Source of the DNA: Tricholoma matsutake
Taxonomy: Eukaryota; Basidiomycota; Agaricomycetes; Agaricales; Tricholomataceae
Length of the DNA stretch: 64,000 nt
Reading direction: 5' to 3'
NCBI GenBank assembly: GCA_026075535.2
Contig: AP026545.1
Span: forward strand, 2,480,001-2,544,000
Shown here in pieces: positions 18,497 to 30,139 of this stretch. Within the stretch, counting starts at the first letter, position 1, and each line of letters starts with the position of its first letter. Below the pieces are notes generated by a model. It saw nothing but the letters and a program-made list of their open reading frames with translations. It made no database searches and was not told the DNA's origin. The position numbers were made by a program, and so were the translations under genes.

Positions 18497-20726
18497 GAAG
18501 CACTAAATGCGTGTTCTTCCCATTCCGCTCCAGGGCCCGATCATGTTACATGGTTGCACCTAAAACACTGGTGTAGCAACCCAGAAGTGGCAGGGCTCAT
18601 CACCCGCATTGCTGAGGCGTGCATCACTGCTGGCCACTGGCTGGCTCACTTTAAGGAATCCCTGTCGGTTATCATCCCGAAACTGGGGAAGCCTAATTAC
18701 TCCACCCCAAAGTCATTCAGGCCCATCGTGCTACTGAACACTCTGGGCAAATTAGTCAAAAATATGTTGTCTAGATGACTCCAATTCGATGGTGTCGCAC
18801 ACGAGGCCTTCGAGCAAAACCAGTTCAGAGGCGTCGCCCAGCGTTCCACTGAGGATGCAGGAATCTACCTTACCCACCTGGTCAGAGCAGGATGGGCCAA
18901 GGGGCTCAAAACGAGTGTTGTTGCCTTCGACATCGCTCAGTTCTTTCCCTCCCTGAACCACGAAGTTCTGTTGGAGATTATCTCGCAGTCAGGATTCCCT
19001 GTTCAAGTAGTGAATTTCTTCTGTTCATACCTCGTCGGTCGTAAAACGACTTACAAGTGGAACACTTTCTCGTCTGGCTCCTTTGCAGCCAATGTGGGAG
19101 TGGGACAGGGCTCTGCCCTGTCCCCAGTCTTATCAGCGTTATATCTACCACCCATTATGAAACTCTTCAGAAGAAGCGAAATTGGCAGAGATGTCGATTT
19201 CATGTCCTATGTGGACGATGGCACCCTCATCGCCTGCTCTCCACAGTTGGAGGATAACCTCCCCCTTCTCAAAAAAGTGTATGGCTGGGTCTTCCAGGCA
19301 TTCACCTCCCTCGGACTTGTCCTTGAACATGACAAGTCCGAAATATTCCACTTTTCAAGGGCGAGAAGATTTACTCCCTTACCCATTGATCTTGGCTTTG
19401 CTCCTTACACGGGCAATACCCCCCTCAGACCCAAAGTTACCTGGAGGTACCTTGGATTTTTCTTCGACCGCAAACTATCCTTCAAGGAGCATACGCAGTT
19501 CTACTCCACCAAAGCCCTTACCACTGCAAGGGCGATGGGAATGCTCGGCAATTCTGTGAGAGGGTTAACCCCTATGCAGAAACGCCTTCTGTACTGCTCG
19601 TGTGTTGTACCTATCATAACATACGGATTGAGACTCTGGCATTTCAAAGGCGCTCGCGTCAAAGGTGTCATCAAAGCATTGGCCCACACAACGCTCCTTG
19701 ACTTGTTACAACCACCATAAACAGTGGTAAACACTCCTGCTCGATGTTGGTAGCAACGTCGAGACTTCAATTTTCATCTGATTTTTGATCGGATTTCGCC
19801 ATCACAAACGCTCTTGGCACCTCCAGGCCTGGCCTGATTTGCTAAGAGATCCGTCCATCCGATCTCCAAAGATGTCTCGGGCCCTGTTTTTGACAGTGTC
19901 TGCTATTCGTCTCGTTCTCCTGGGCTTCGAGGATCCTGGTTAGGTGAGTGTTGGCAACGAAAGAGTAGTCTGGGCCCCTATGGGGGCTTAGAGTGGGTGT
20001 GGGATGCCTACTTCAACGCTCGCCCAAGTCGTCGCATTTGTTTAGCTGGGGGAGGTCAGGTTCAGGAGGAGGGACATATTCACTGGATTGTGGGTCGTCT
20101 GGGAGGCTTCCTACCTCCATGCTGTGTGAGTTTCTACATCTAGAGACCTGCTACACTGACTACCCATTGGAATACACCATCGTTAAAAGGGGCCGGGCGA
20201 TGGTGCCCCCTGGTGGCTAGGTCGACGCTCTGGTGGCTGCTACTCACCACCGACTCTTCACCTCCGGCACTCACACCCTTGAGGTGTTCGGAACCGGGTT
20301 CAATTGTCCCTCCCAATCTGCAGCAGGATTTGCGGCCTGCCTGCCCCCTCGGAGCGTCTGGATGCTGTGTCAGGTGGACCCGGAATTGTGATAAGGGACC
20401 GTCTGCTATCATTATCACACTACATATCTTGACTTCTACCGTCATCTACTTGTGCTAAATCATCCTCAATGCCCTCTACAAACCGTGGAGCGCGAACTCG
20501 ACACCAGGCGGCGCATGGCGACCCCCTCTTATACACAAACGCCGACTTCACAGACTTCGACGACAACTACCTCCCAGAGTTCGGACACGTCTCCTTGAGC
20601 GGATGGGACTCTGATGTGGCTAACCAGTTCCACAATCTTTGGGTGGAGGATGACTCCTCCGACCTGCCAGACGACGATGACGGCTCTGCCACCGGCGGAG
20701 ACGTCGAATTCATTCCGGGTCTCACC

Positions 20727-21830
20727 AGCGCTCCTTGACTTGTTACAACCACCATAAACAGTGGTAAACACTCCTGCTGGATGTTGGTAGCAACATCGAG
20801 ACTCCAATTTTTGTCCGATTTTCGATCGGATTTCACCATCACGAACGCTCTCGGCGTCTCCAGGCCTGCCCTGATTTGCTAAGAGATCCGTCCATCCGAT
20901 CCCCGGGGATGCCCCGGTCATTGTTTTTGACAATGACTGCTATTCATCTCGTTCCCCTGTGCTTCGAGGATCCTGGCTAGGTGAGTGGTGTCTATGAAAG
21001 AGTAGTCTAGGTCCCTATGGGGGCTTAGAGTGGGTGTGGGATGCCTGCTTCAATGCTCGCCCAAGTCGACGCACTCGTTTAGTTGGGGGAGGTCTGGCTC
21101 AGGGGGAGGGACATCATTACTGGACTGCTGGTTGTCTCTGGGGCTTCCAACCTCCATGCTATGTGAGTCACTACTACTAGGGACAAGCTACACTGACTAC
21201 CTGTTGGAATACACCATCGCTAAAAGGGGCCGGGTGACGGTGCCCCCTGATAGCTAGGTCGATGCTCTGGTGGCCGCATTTCACCACCGACTCCTCACCT
21301 CCGGTGCTCACTCCTCTGGGGTGTTATAACCCGGGTTCAATCTTCTCCCACCAGGCAACAGGATGTGCGGCCTGTTCGCCCCCTCGGAGCATTTGGAGGC
21401 TGTATCGGGTGGACCTGGAACTGAGACAAAGGGCCATCTGTTATCGATCTCTAGCTACGTATTTTGACTGTTATCGTCATTTACCTGTGCTAACTCACTC
21501 TCAATGCCCAAACAGCTGAACAGAGACCAAACCACATGCTGGGGCCTTCACAACCCCACCTTGATTACAGGTGACATCGTTGGTGATGATGCCCAAGACT
21601 ATGACACCCAGTTCTCATAGAGGGGGGGCCCCCCTCCAGATTATTGCCTTTCCTGGCTGAGAGGCCAACGTCTGTGGCACTGCCCGCCTAAAGTGGCTAA
21701 AACAAGGACCTGGGTAGGATGTGGGTGAGGGGAAGCGTAGTTACAGTAGTACCCAAGTTTGTATCCTGCTCCGCGGACTGTGATCGAGCCCCGCGTTATA
21801 AATTGTTGACCCAAAAAAAAAAAAAAAAAA
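20727..21830 (+). mobile_element. RP-6: short internally deleted RP3 retroposon
   Basis: A 1.1 kb derivative with TSD ATTCCGGGTCTCACC (20712-20726 and 21831-21845) and poly(A) from 21813. It keeps the leader, the first ~38 codons and the last ~200 nt, with the rest of the ORF and 3' UTR deleted. The truncated frame is 21504-21620 (MPKQLNRDQTTCWGLHNPTL, stop TAG). It still carries both shared ends and was still mobile, so the ORF is evidently not required in cis. Confidence 0.9.
21504..21620 (+). pseudogene. Truncated RP3 ORF start (38 codons)
   Basis: Start context and first codons (MPKQLNRDQTTCWGLHN, then ITGDIVGDDAQDYDTQFS) match RP-14. The frame ends in TAG at the deletion point. No function is expected. 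Confidence 0.6.
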
Positions 21831-23061
21831 ATTCCGGGTCTCACCGAGCTAGCCTCGCAGGAGACGATAAACTGCTTCTTGGCATCACAAGTGATAGCCG
21901 ATGAGGTGCATGATCTGGCTCTCGAGCTTGGGCTCGAGGCCAACAACAATCAAGAGCTCGGCATCACCGAGCTCCTCTATCCAGAGGGGCAGCAGGAGCA
22001 ATCTGCGCCGCCCCTCCCCACATCACCGGGTTCATCCGCCATCCCAGAGTTGGTGGAGGATGAGCCTCCGTTGTCGAGAGATGAGAGGGTGGAAATAACA
22101 TCCGCCTCTCATGGCTTTCTACACTTACTGGAGGCTATGACGATCTTCGTCGGTACCATCCGAGTATCCGCCGTTCCGCTCATAGAGAGGAACACATGGC
22201 GCCAGATGGCCTGGGAACTATTCACAACCACCTGGCAATTGTCTGAGCCAATGTCGGCAGAACTAGCAGCTGCCGGATTGCCTCTCGACCTCACATCACC
22301 GGCAGCCTTCAGGGCTTCCTACGCGGCTAGGCAGGCAGCTCATGCAGAGCTCCATCATGGGGAACCCTCGTCCCCATCACGACGCCGCCGTCCTCGAGGT
22401 CCTCGAGCACAGCAGCGCCGCTACTGAAAGGGGGGTGTCACCCCTCCACATTTACGCCCACCAATTGGTTGGTGGCCGATATTGGGATAGTGGCAGTTTG
22501 TCGCTTCCCACTACCTTCTCCCCGCTGCGGGGGGGACGTTGTTACCAAGTGTATGCCCTCGTCGGCATCTACTCGAAGGGGGCCTTGGCCCCCTATCCAT
22601 GGTAGTTCCGCCGAATAACCAGGTGAACAACCAGCTACCACATCTCTGTCACTCATGCGGGAGCGCGGTGATGGTCCACCTCATTCACCTGGGGTGGTCA
22701 ATCCTCACTGGCCAGGAGCATGCAGACGGTTATTCCTCCCGCAAGGGGGGATTTACAGTGAATTAACACGGCCGCGCCTGATCTGACTTCGGTTTGATAT
22801 GTGGCTGGGGGACCGTTCTGCACTGGTGGACGAGTTAATGGCTAGCTTCGGGAGGGGGGGCTCCCCCTCCAGATTATTGCCTTTCCTGGCTGAGAGGCCA
22901 ACGTCTGTGGCACTGCCCGCCTAAAGTGGCTAAAACGAGGACCTGGGTAGGATGTGGGTGAGGGGAAGCGTAGTTACAGTAGTACCCAAGTTTGTATCCT
23001 GCTCTGCAGACTGCGATCGAGCCCCGCGTTGTAAATTGTTGACCCAAAAAAAAAAAAAAAA

Positions 23062-23372
23062 TGTTGCATTTACTGGACATGATGACCTCCTTTGTAGGTA
23101 CCATCCGAGTGTCCGCGGTTCCTCTCAATGACAGGAACTCTTGGTGTCAGATGGCATGGGAGCTCTTCACCACCACCTGGCGATTTTCAGGGAGGATGAT
23201 GGAGTTGCTTTGCGCGGCATCAGCTCCCCTCGACCTTACGTCTCTGGCAGCCTTCCAGGCTTCCTATGCGGCAATGCAGGTGGCTCAGTCTGCTCCACCA
23301 GCGGCAGAGCCTCCAACCAAGGAACCCTTGTCCCTGGAATGGCATCGTTGTCCTTGTGGGCCTTGCCAATGA
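23062..23372 (+). pseudogene. RP4-type ORF, C-terminal half with early stop
   Basis: It reads LHLLDMMTSFVGTIRVSAVP, then RNSWCQMAWELFTTTWRF, then a degenerate end CPCGPCQ and TGA (23370-23372). In RP-17 the corresponding codon is CGA and the basic tail continues to RPRRA. The N-terminal half is absent by truncation at 23062. Confidence 0.7.
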
Positions 23373-25425
23373 CCACACCGAGCTTGAAGAAGGGGACCTC
23401 CCCTTCTCTTCACCGCCCACCAGGGCTGTTGTCGGGATGGTAACAATATGCAGTCCGCGGTAGAGACATACAAACAAAGTACACTACGCCCAGCCCAAGT
23501 CCTCCTCCTGCTGATCTTTGCACCAACCACCTGGATAGCTGCAATGACCACTAAGGGGGCCCCCTTTATCGAGTAAATGGACTTGCCAGTGGTGGTGTAC
23601 CGACAACCCGAGCTTGACGATGCTGTGTTCCCCGAATCCCTACGGGTATGAATGCAAGATTTAGGGGATATTGCCGCCCCGACGTGAGCCTCTCAGCTCG
23701 GAAAGGAAAGCGTAGTCAGCAACAAAGCCGTAATGCATAACCGACAGTGGATCTGAAAGCGCTCAGGCGCCTCCCCGAACCAGTGCATAGTTTTGTGTCC
23801 CCCCTCCCTGACAGTCGCTCCTGAACACGGGTGGGCCCCCTTTATGAGGGTTAACGGACTCGTCTGGTGCCCAATGGCCACCCCGACATACCGATAACAC
23901 TAGCCAGAACCAGACAAGGGTCATACGCCCTACAGGCACAGCCTATCCTGGATCCCACGCAAGTGAGTTGAACGACCCAAGCACTGGGTTATTGTCCATA
24001 AATTCGTGGAAGCCTTCGACGGAGTCTGGGCTTGCACGGGTTTCTTTGCGGTCCACCTTGGGGCAGACGCATAGTAAATGGTCTTGAGTTTGTATCTCGG
24101 GACCAAGGCACCAACATTGGTACTCCCCGTTGAGGGAGAGACGGTGATGATACTCCCCTATCGGAGCATGGCCGGTGATCATGCGAGTTGAACGGGAAGT
24201 CAACATGGTGTTGTTTCCCATTACTTTAAGCCAAGGCCCACCTTTGTGAGTCGAGGGTAATACTGGTTTTCCACCTACTCCTTTGAGTTGGTAGAAGTGC
24301 CGTCCACTATACGCCGGATCTGAGAACCGGGTGTGCCAATCCTTACAAATGGCCTTTTCGACCTGATTTTTAAGGTAGTCTAGAGACGTCCGTGGGTGTC
24401 TGCCCACAGAGATCTTGGTAGATGTAGCTACATCGTGAGCCATCTTGTGTACGTTCCACTCGAATTTCGAGGGGACATGCCAGAATGTGATGTTTCTCTC
24501 CTCGTCTCCAGCTAGACAGGTGTCCAGGGCAAAGATTTGCCCAGAGCGTGGCTTTGGATCAATTAGGGACTCGATGCCCATAGTAGAATCCGAGAATATC
24601 ACTAACTTTTTGCACTCCCTGCTGCAAGCAGCCGAGATGCCTAGTTGGAGAGCGAAGAGTTCGACTTCCGGGGGGGGGTTCTCCTCCCAGAGGCTGAGAC
24701 AACACGATTGACCTGCTCTCCCTGTCCGAAGACAAGAGCACAGGCGACAGCTTGGAATTTAGTATCTGTGGGCACCGAAGCGTCCACTGCAACGAGGGCC
24801 AATGCTGCAGCCGAAGCGACGGATGGGCCCTGTAGGGTGAGTGTGTCGAGCACGTTCCCTCCCCAGAGTCCTAGCTCATGAGAGTGGGTGGTGCCGACAT
24901 GATTGGGCCCTAAGATAGCTCTTAGGGGGTGTGATGGAGCCAACAGGGGGGTTCTGAATGCTCCTCTGTCAACCAGACGACGCAGTAACAGCTGCATAGG
25001 CAGCAGTCCTGTGATAGATGGGGGTGGTTCTGAATGCACCGAGGATCCAGCATGCAGCGATGGACTGCACCTGGGCCAATGCTTTGATGACACCCTTGAC
25101 GTGTGCGCCTTTGAAGTGCCAGAGTCTCAGACTGTATGTCATGATAGGCACGACACACGAACGGTACAGGAGGCGTTTCTGCATAGGGGTTAGCCCTCTG
25201 ACAGAATTGCCGAGCATTCCCATTGCCCTTGCAGTAGTGAGGGTTTTGGTGGAGTAAAACCGCGTGTGCTCCTCGAAGGAGAGTTTGCGGTCAAAGAAAA
25301 ATCCGAGGTACCTCCAGGTAACCTTGGGCTTGAGGGGGGTGTTGCCCATGTAGGGGGCAAAGCCGAGATCAATGGGTAAGGGAGTGAACCTCCTTGCCCT
25401 CGAGAAGTGGAATATCTCGGACTTG

Positions 25426-27482
25426 TTTTTTTTTTTTTTTGGATCAGCGGTCCCCCAGCCACATGTCTGACCAAGGCCAGACCAGGCGCAGCAGTGTTAA
25501 TTCACCGTAAATCCCCCCTTGTGGGAGGAATAACCGTCTGCGTTTTTCCAGCCAACGAGGATTGACCACCCCAGATGAAGGAGGTGGACCATCACTGTGT
25601 TGTGCACGAGTGACAGTAACGAGGCGGGTGGTTGTTCACCTGGTTATTCACCGTGACCGCCATAAGTAGGGGGCCGAGGCCCCCCCTCGAGCAAATGCAC
25701 ACATGTGCATGCACTTGATGACATCGTCCCCCCGACAGTGGGGGGAAGGTATAGGGAAGCAACACCATGTCACTATCCCGATAGTGGCCACCAGTTACTT
25801 GGTGGCCGTGAACATAGAGGGGGATAGACCCCTGTACTAGTTGCGGCGCTGCTGTCCACGAGGACCTCGAGGACGACGGCGCCATGCTGGGGATGAGGGT
25901 TCCCCAGATTGAGGCTCTGATTGAGCAGTGTGCACCGCCGCGTAGGAAGCCCGGAAAGCTGCCGGAGACGTGAGATCGAGAGGTGTTGGAATGGCTGCTA
26001 GTTCCGCCGACATTGTCTCAGACAATCGCCAGGTGGTCGTGAATAACTCCCAGGCCATTTGGCGCCATGCATTCCTCTCTTCAGGGGGAACGGCAGATGT
26101 ACGGACGGTACCAATGAACATGGTCATCGTGTCCAGTTGGTGTAGCATGGCATGAGAGGTGGCTTCAATTTCCAACCTCTCATTCACAGATAACGGCACT
26201 TCGTCCTCCACCAACTCAGGGATGGGGGGCAAAGGCAGTAATGGGGCAGGGGATGCCTCCGGATAGAAGAGCTCGGCCATGCCGAGCTCCTGTGAGTACA
26301 TGTCCTCGCGTTCAAGACTGCGAGTCCATCGTTTATGTGCGACATGGACATCCTGCGCCCACAGCACACGGTCTATTGTTTGCCTCGAGGCCAGCTTGGG
26401 GCTGCTCTCGGCGTAATTGAGGGCCTCTTGCATAGCAAGAGAGTCCTCGTCATCCTCAGGGTCAGAGAGGTCTTCTCCAGCCCATAGATCTCTAACTGCC
26501 CATAGGGCAGTAGCTACATCCGGATCATCTTGGTCGTACCGGGTGTCGTAGTCTTGGACGCCATCGTCATAGATGTCGCCCATAATCAGGGAGGGGTCAT
26601 GTAGACCCCAGCGTGGTGTTTGGACTCTGGTTCGCCGTTTAGGCATTGAGAGGGGAAGTTAATGCTAGTAGATGATAGTAGAAATCAAGATACGTAGCAT
26701 GCCATCGATAACAGTTGGTCCCTTATTTCTATTCTGGGTCCACCGGATACTGCCTCCGAACGCTCCGAGGGGGGGACAGGCCCCACATCCTGTAACCCGG
26801 TGGGAGAAGATTGAACCCGGGTCATAACACCCTAGAAGAGTGAGCACCAGAGGTAGAGAGTTGGTGGTGAGTAGCGGCCACCAGAGTGTCGACCTAGCCA
26901 CCAGGGGGCACCATCGCCCGGCCCCTTTTAATGATGGTGTATTCCAATGGGTAGTCAGTGTAGCATGTCTCTAGTAATAGAAACTCACAGAGCATGGGGG
27001 CAGGGAGCCTCAAAGACAACCAGCAGTCCAGTAAGAACGTCCTTCCCGAGCATGGAGGTTGGAAGCCTCCCAGACGACCAACAGTCCAGTGAGAATGTCT
27101 CTCCTCCTAAGCCAGACCTCCCCCAGCTAAACGAGCGCTTCTGCTTGGGCGAGCATTGAAGCAGGCATCCCATACCCACTCTAAGCCCCCATAGGGACCC
27201 AGACTACTCTTTCATAGACATCACTCACCTAGCCAGGATCCTCGAAGCCAAGGGGAACAAGACAGATAGCAGTCACTGTTGGAAACAATGACCGAGACAT
27301 CCCTGGAGATCGGATGGACGGATCTCTTAGCAAATCAGGCCACGCCTGGAGACGCCGAGAGCGTTCGTAATGGTGAAATCCGATCGAAAATCGGATGACA
27401 AATGAAGTGTCGACGTCGCAAGCAACGTTGAGCAGAGGTGTTTACCACTGTTTATGGTGGTTGTAACAAGTCAAGGAGCCCG
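25426..27482 (-). mobile_element. RP-8: RP1 retroposon in L4, 3' tail internally deleted
   Basis: TSD TATCTCGGACTTG at 25413-25425 and 27483-27495. Poly(A) (plus-strand T15, 25426-25440) is followed by only GGATCA and then jumps to CGGTCCCCCAGCC. This skips about 370 nt that normally lie between, including almost all of the LINE-like tail. Leader, ORF and the rest of the 3' UTR are present. A partial duplication of the leader segment CAGTCCAGTRAGAA occurs at 27025-27095. Confidence 0.9.
25837..26646 (-). CDS. RP protein, RP1 type, 269 aa
   Basis: Intact. Residue landmarks: acidic 24-69; ELGMAELFYPE 120-130; proline-rich 131-143; PELVEDEVPL 143-152; LHQLDTMTMFIGTVR 168-182; RNAWRQMAWELFTTTW 191-206; SPAAFRASYA 227-236; basic tail 254-269. 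It is predicted soluble and mainly helical after residue 150, with no cysteine pattern for a zinc knuckle, so it is not a copy of the LINE ORF1. Unknown function; RNA binding through the tail is a guess. Confidence 0.75.
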   Translation of the reverse strand: MPKRRTRVQTPRWGLHDPSLIMGDIYDDGVQDYDTRYDQDDPDVATALWAVRDLWAGEDLSDPEDDEDSLAMQEALNYAESSPKLASRQTIDRVLWAQDVHVAHKRWTRSLEREDMYSQELGMAELFYPEASPAPLLPLPPIPELVEDEVPLSVNERLEIEATSHAMLHQLDTMTMFIGTVRTSAVPPEERNAWRQMAWELFTTTWRLSETMSAELAAIPTPLDLTSPAAFRASYAAVHTAQSEPQSGEPSSPAWRRRPRGPRGQQRRN

Positions 27483-27928
27483 TATCTCGGACTTGTCGTG
27501 TTCGAGGACAAGTCCAAGGGAGGTGAACGCCTGGAAGATCCAGCTGTACACTTTTTTAAGCAGGGGGAGGTTATCCTCCAGCTGTGGAGAGCGGGCGATG
27601 AGGGTACCATCATTGTCCACGTAGGACATGAGATTGACATCTCTGCCAATCTCGCTTCTTCTGAAGAGTTTCATAATGGGTGTCAGGTATAACGCCAATG
27701 AGACAGGGGACAAGGCAAACCCTTGTCCCACTCCCACATCTGCTGCAAAGGAGCCAGATGAGAAAGCGTTCCATTTGTAGGTCGTCTTATGACCGACCAA
27801 ATATGAATGGAAGAAATTCACTATTGCGCAGGGAATCCCGACCGAGAGATAATCTCCAATAGAACCTAGTGGTTCAAGGAGGGGAAGAATTGGGCAATGT
27901 CGAAGGCGACAACACTGGTTTTGAGTCC

Positions 27929-30139
27929 TTTTTTTTTTTGGATCAGAATTTATAACGCGGGGCTCGAACACAGTCCGCGGAGCAAGGTACAAACTTGGGT
28001 ACTACTTTATCTACGCGTTCCCCTCGCCCATCTCCCACTCAGGTCCCCGTTTTAGCCACTTTAGGCGGGCAGTGCCACAGACGTTGGCCTCTCAGCCAGG
28101 AAAGGCAATAATCTGGAGGGGGCACCCCCCCCTCCCGAAGTTAGCCATTAGATCGCCCCCTGGAGCAAACAGTCCCCCAGCCACATGTCTGACCGAGGCC
28201 AGACCAGGCGCAGCAGTGTTAATTCACTGTAAATCCCCCCTTGTGGGAGGAATAACCGTTTGCATTTTTCCAGCCAACAAGGATTGACCACCCCAGACGA
28301 ATGAGGTGGACCATCACCGTGTTGTGCACGAGTGACAGTAACAAGGCGGGTGGTTGTTCACCTGGTTATTCACCCTGACCGCGGTAAGTAGGGGGCCGAG
28401 ACCCCCCTCGAGCAAATGCACCCATGTGCACGCACTCGATGACATCGTCCCCCCCGCAGTGGGGGGAAGGTATAGGGAAGCAACACCATGTCACCATCCC
28501 GATAGTGGCCACCAGTTACTTGGTGGCCGTGAACGTAGAGGGGGATAGCCCCCTGTACTAGTTGCGGCGCTGCTGTTCACGAGGACCTCGAGGACGATGG
28601 CGCCGTGCTGGGGACGAGGGTTCCCCAGATTGAGGCTCTGATTGAGCGGTGTGCACCGCCGCATAGGAAGCCCGGAAGGCTGCCAGAGACGTGAGGTCGA
28701 GAGGTGTTGGAACGGCTGCTAGTTCCGCCGACATCGTCTCAGACAGTCGCCAGGTGGTCGTGAATAACTCCCAGGCCATTTGGCGCCATGCGTTCCTCTC
28801 TGCAGGGGGAACGGTGGATGTACGGACGGTACCAACGAACATGGTCATCGCATCGAGTTGGTGTAGCATGGCATGAGAGGTGGCTTCAATTTCCAGCCTC
28901 TCATTCACAGATAACGGCACTTCATCCTCCACCAGCTCAGGGATGGGGGGCAAAGGCGGTAACGGGGCAGGGGATGCCTCTGGATAGAAGAGCTCAGCAA
29001 TGCCGAGCTCCTGAGTGTACATGTCCTCACGTTCGAAACTGCGAGTCCATCGTTTATGTGCGAGATGGACGTCCTGCGCCCACAGCACATGGTCGATCAT
29101 TTGCCTCAAGGCCAGCTTGGGGCTGCTCTCGGCGTAATTGAGGGCCTCTTGCATAGCAAGAGAGTCCTCGTCATCCTCAGGGTCGGAGAGGTCCTCTCCA
29201 GCCCATAGATCTCTAAGGGCAGTAGCTACACCCAGATCGTCGTGATCGTACCGGGTGTCGTAGTCTTGGACGCCATCGTCATAGATGTCGCCCGTAATCA
29301 GGGAGGGGTTGTGTAGACCCCAACGTGGTGTTTGGTCTCTAGTTCGCCGTTTAGGCATTGAGAGGAAGTTAATGCTTGTAGATGATGGTAAAAATCGAAA
29401 TACGCAGCGTGCCATCGATAACGGGTGATCCCTTATCTCTATTCCGGGTCCACCCGATACTGCCTCCGAATGCTCCCAGGGGGGAACAGGCCGCACATCC
29501 TGTAGCCTGGTGGGAGAAGATTGAACCCGGGTCATAACACCCCAGAGGAGTGAGCACCGGAGGTAGAGGGATAGTGGTGAGAAGCGGCCACCGAGGTGTA
29601 GGCCTAGCCGCTAGGGGGCACCATCGCCCGGCCCCTTTTAACGATGGTGTATTCCAGCGGGTAGTCAGTGTAACATGTCTCTAGTAATAGAAACTCACAG
29701 AGCATGGAGGCTGGAAGCCTCCCAGACGACCAGCAGTCCAGTGATAATGTCCCTCCTCCCTAAGCCAGACCTCCCCCACCTAAACGAGTGTGACAACTTG
29801 GGCGAGCGTTGAAGCAGGCATCCCACACCCACTCTAAGCCCCCAGAGGAACCTAGACTACTCTTTCATAGACAACACTCACCTAGTCAGGATCCTCGAAG
29901 CCCAGGAGAACGAGACGAATAGCAGCCATTGTCAAAAACAATGACCGGGGCATCCATGGAGATCGGATGGACGGATCTCTTAGCAAATCAGGGCAAGCCT
30001 GGAGACGCCGAGAGCGTTCGTGATGCTGAAATCCGATCGAAAATCGGACAGAAATTGGAGTCTCGACGTTGCTACCAACATCGAGCAGGAGTGTTTACCA
30101 CTGTTTATGGTGGTTGTAACAAGTCAAGGAGCTGTGTGT
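27929..30139 (-). mobile_element. RP-9: RP1 retroposon in L4 with TSD
   Basis: TSD TGGTTTTGAGTCC at 27916-27928 and 30140-30152 (three more T ambiguous with the tail). The tail is of the variant form CTGATCC plus poly(A), read on minus. Leader, ORF and 3' UTR are complete. Several untemplated bases lie between GGAG (5' end) and the right TSD. Confidence 0.93.
28558..29358 (-). CDS. RP protein, RP1 type, 266 aa
   Basis: I start it at the family ATG 29356-29358 (MPKRRTRDQTPRWGLHN); an upstream in-frame ATG at 29535 would add 59 leader-encoded residues not shared by other copies. Compared with other RP1 copies it lacks 9 nt after AGATCTCTAA, removing three residues but keeping the frame. All core motifs and the basic end RRHRPRGPREQQRRN are intact. 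Confidence 0.73.
   Translation of the reverse strand: MPKRRTRDQTPRWGLHNPSLITGDIYDDGVQDYDTRYDHDDLGVATALRDLWAGEDLSDPEDDEDSLAMQEALNYAESSPKLALRQMIDHVLWAQDVHLAHKRWTRSFEREDMYTQELGIAELFYPEASPAPLPPLPPIPELVEDEVPLSVNERLEIEATSHAMLHQLDAMTMFVGTVRTSTVPPAERNAWRQMAWELFTTTWRLSETMSAELAAVPTPLDLTSLAAFRASYAAVHTAQSEPQSGEPSSPARRHRPRGPREQQRRN

Larger units (their letters stand above)
9039..19686 (+). mobile_element. LINE copy L2, 5'-truncated, with three nested insertions
   Basis: Segments are 9039-10727, 12910-13657, 15870-16243 and 18511-19686. It begins inside ORF1 directly after the RP-2 poly(A) tail and is lost at 19686, where RP-5 starts, so its 3' UTR is missing. Inserted into it are RP-3 (reverse), the truncated LINE L3 and RP-4. 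Multiple nonsense codons show it is dead. About 40 nt of endonuclease-coding sequence are missing around RP-3. Confidence 0.88.
10539..19686 (+). pseudogene. LINE ORF2 remnant of L2 (endonuclease, RT)
   Basis: It starts MRDRLRSIPQLRIFSQNVNRNWGY at 10539. The pieces read endonuclease N-terminus (to 10727), the rest of the endonuclease (12910-13657, with MCGDVNVRHASWDPQG and SDHAPLTL), the linker (15870-16243) and RT (18511-19686, with VGVGQGSALSPVLSALYL and SYVDDGTLIA). In-frame TGAs at 16008-16010 and 18776-18778 both replace CGA. RNase H and the C-terminal zinc finger are absent because the copy is cut at 19686. ORF-like starts running in from RP sequence at 12866 are read-through of the inserted RP and not native. 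Confidence 0.85.
20469..22427 (+). pseudogene. RP protein, RP2 type, 279 aa, split by RP-6 insertion
   Basis: The two coding parts are 20469-20726 (MPSTNRGARTRHQ to VEFIPGLT) and 21846-22427 (ELASQETINCFLAS to RAQQRRY). Together they make 280 codons including the stop, the same length as the ORF of RP-4, with no other stop or shift. The frame was therefore intact when RP-6 arrived, and RP-6 (plus one TSD copy) is the only lesion. Confidence 0.82.
19687..23061 (+). mobile_element. RP-5: RP2 retroposon interrupted by RP-6
   Basis: The 5' end CTCCTTGAC is at 19694, after CACAACG that fits neither flank. Poly(A) is 23046-23061. The left flank is L2 ORF2 and the right flank is RP4-type sequence, so no TSD pairs across it. 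RP-6 splits its ORF and is itself flanked by a perfect TSD. After removing RP-6, leader, ORF, 3' UTR and tail are complete. Confidence 0.88.
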
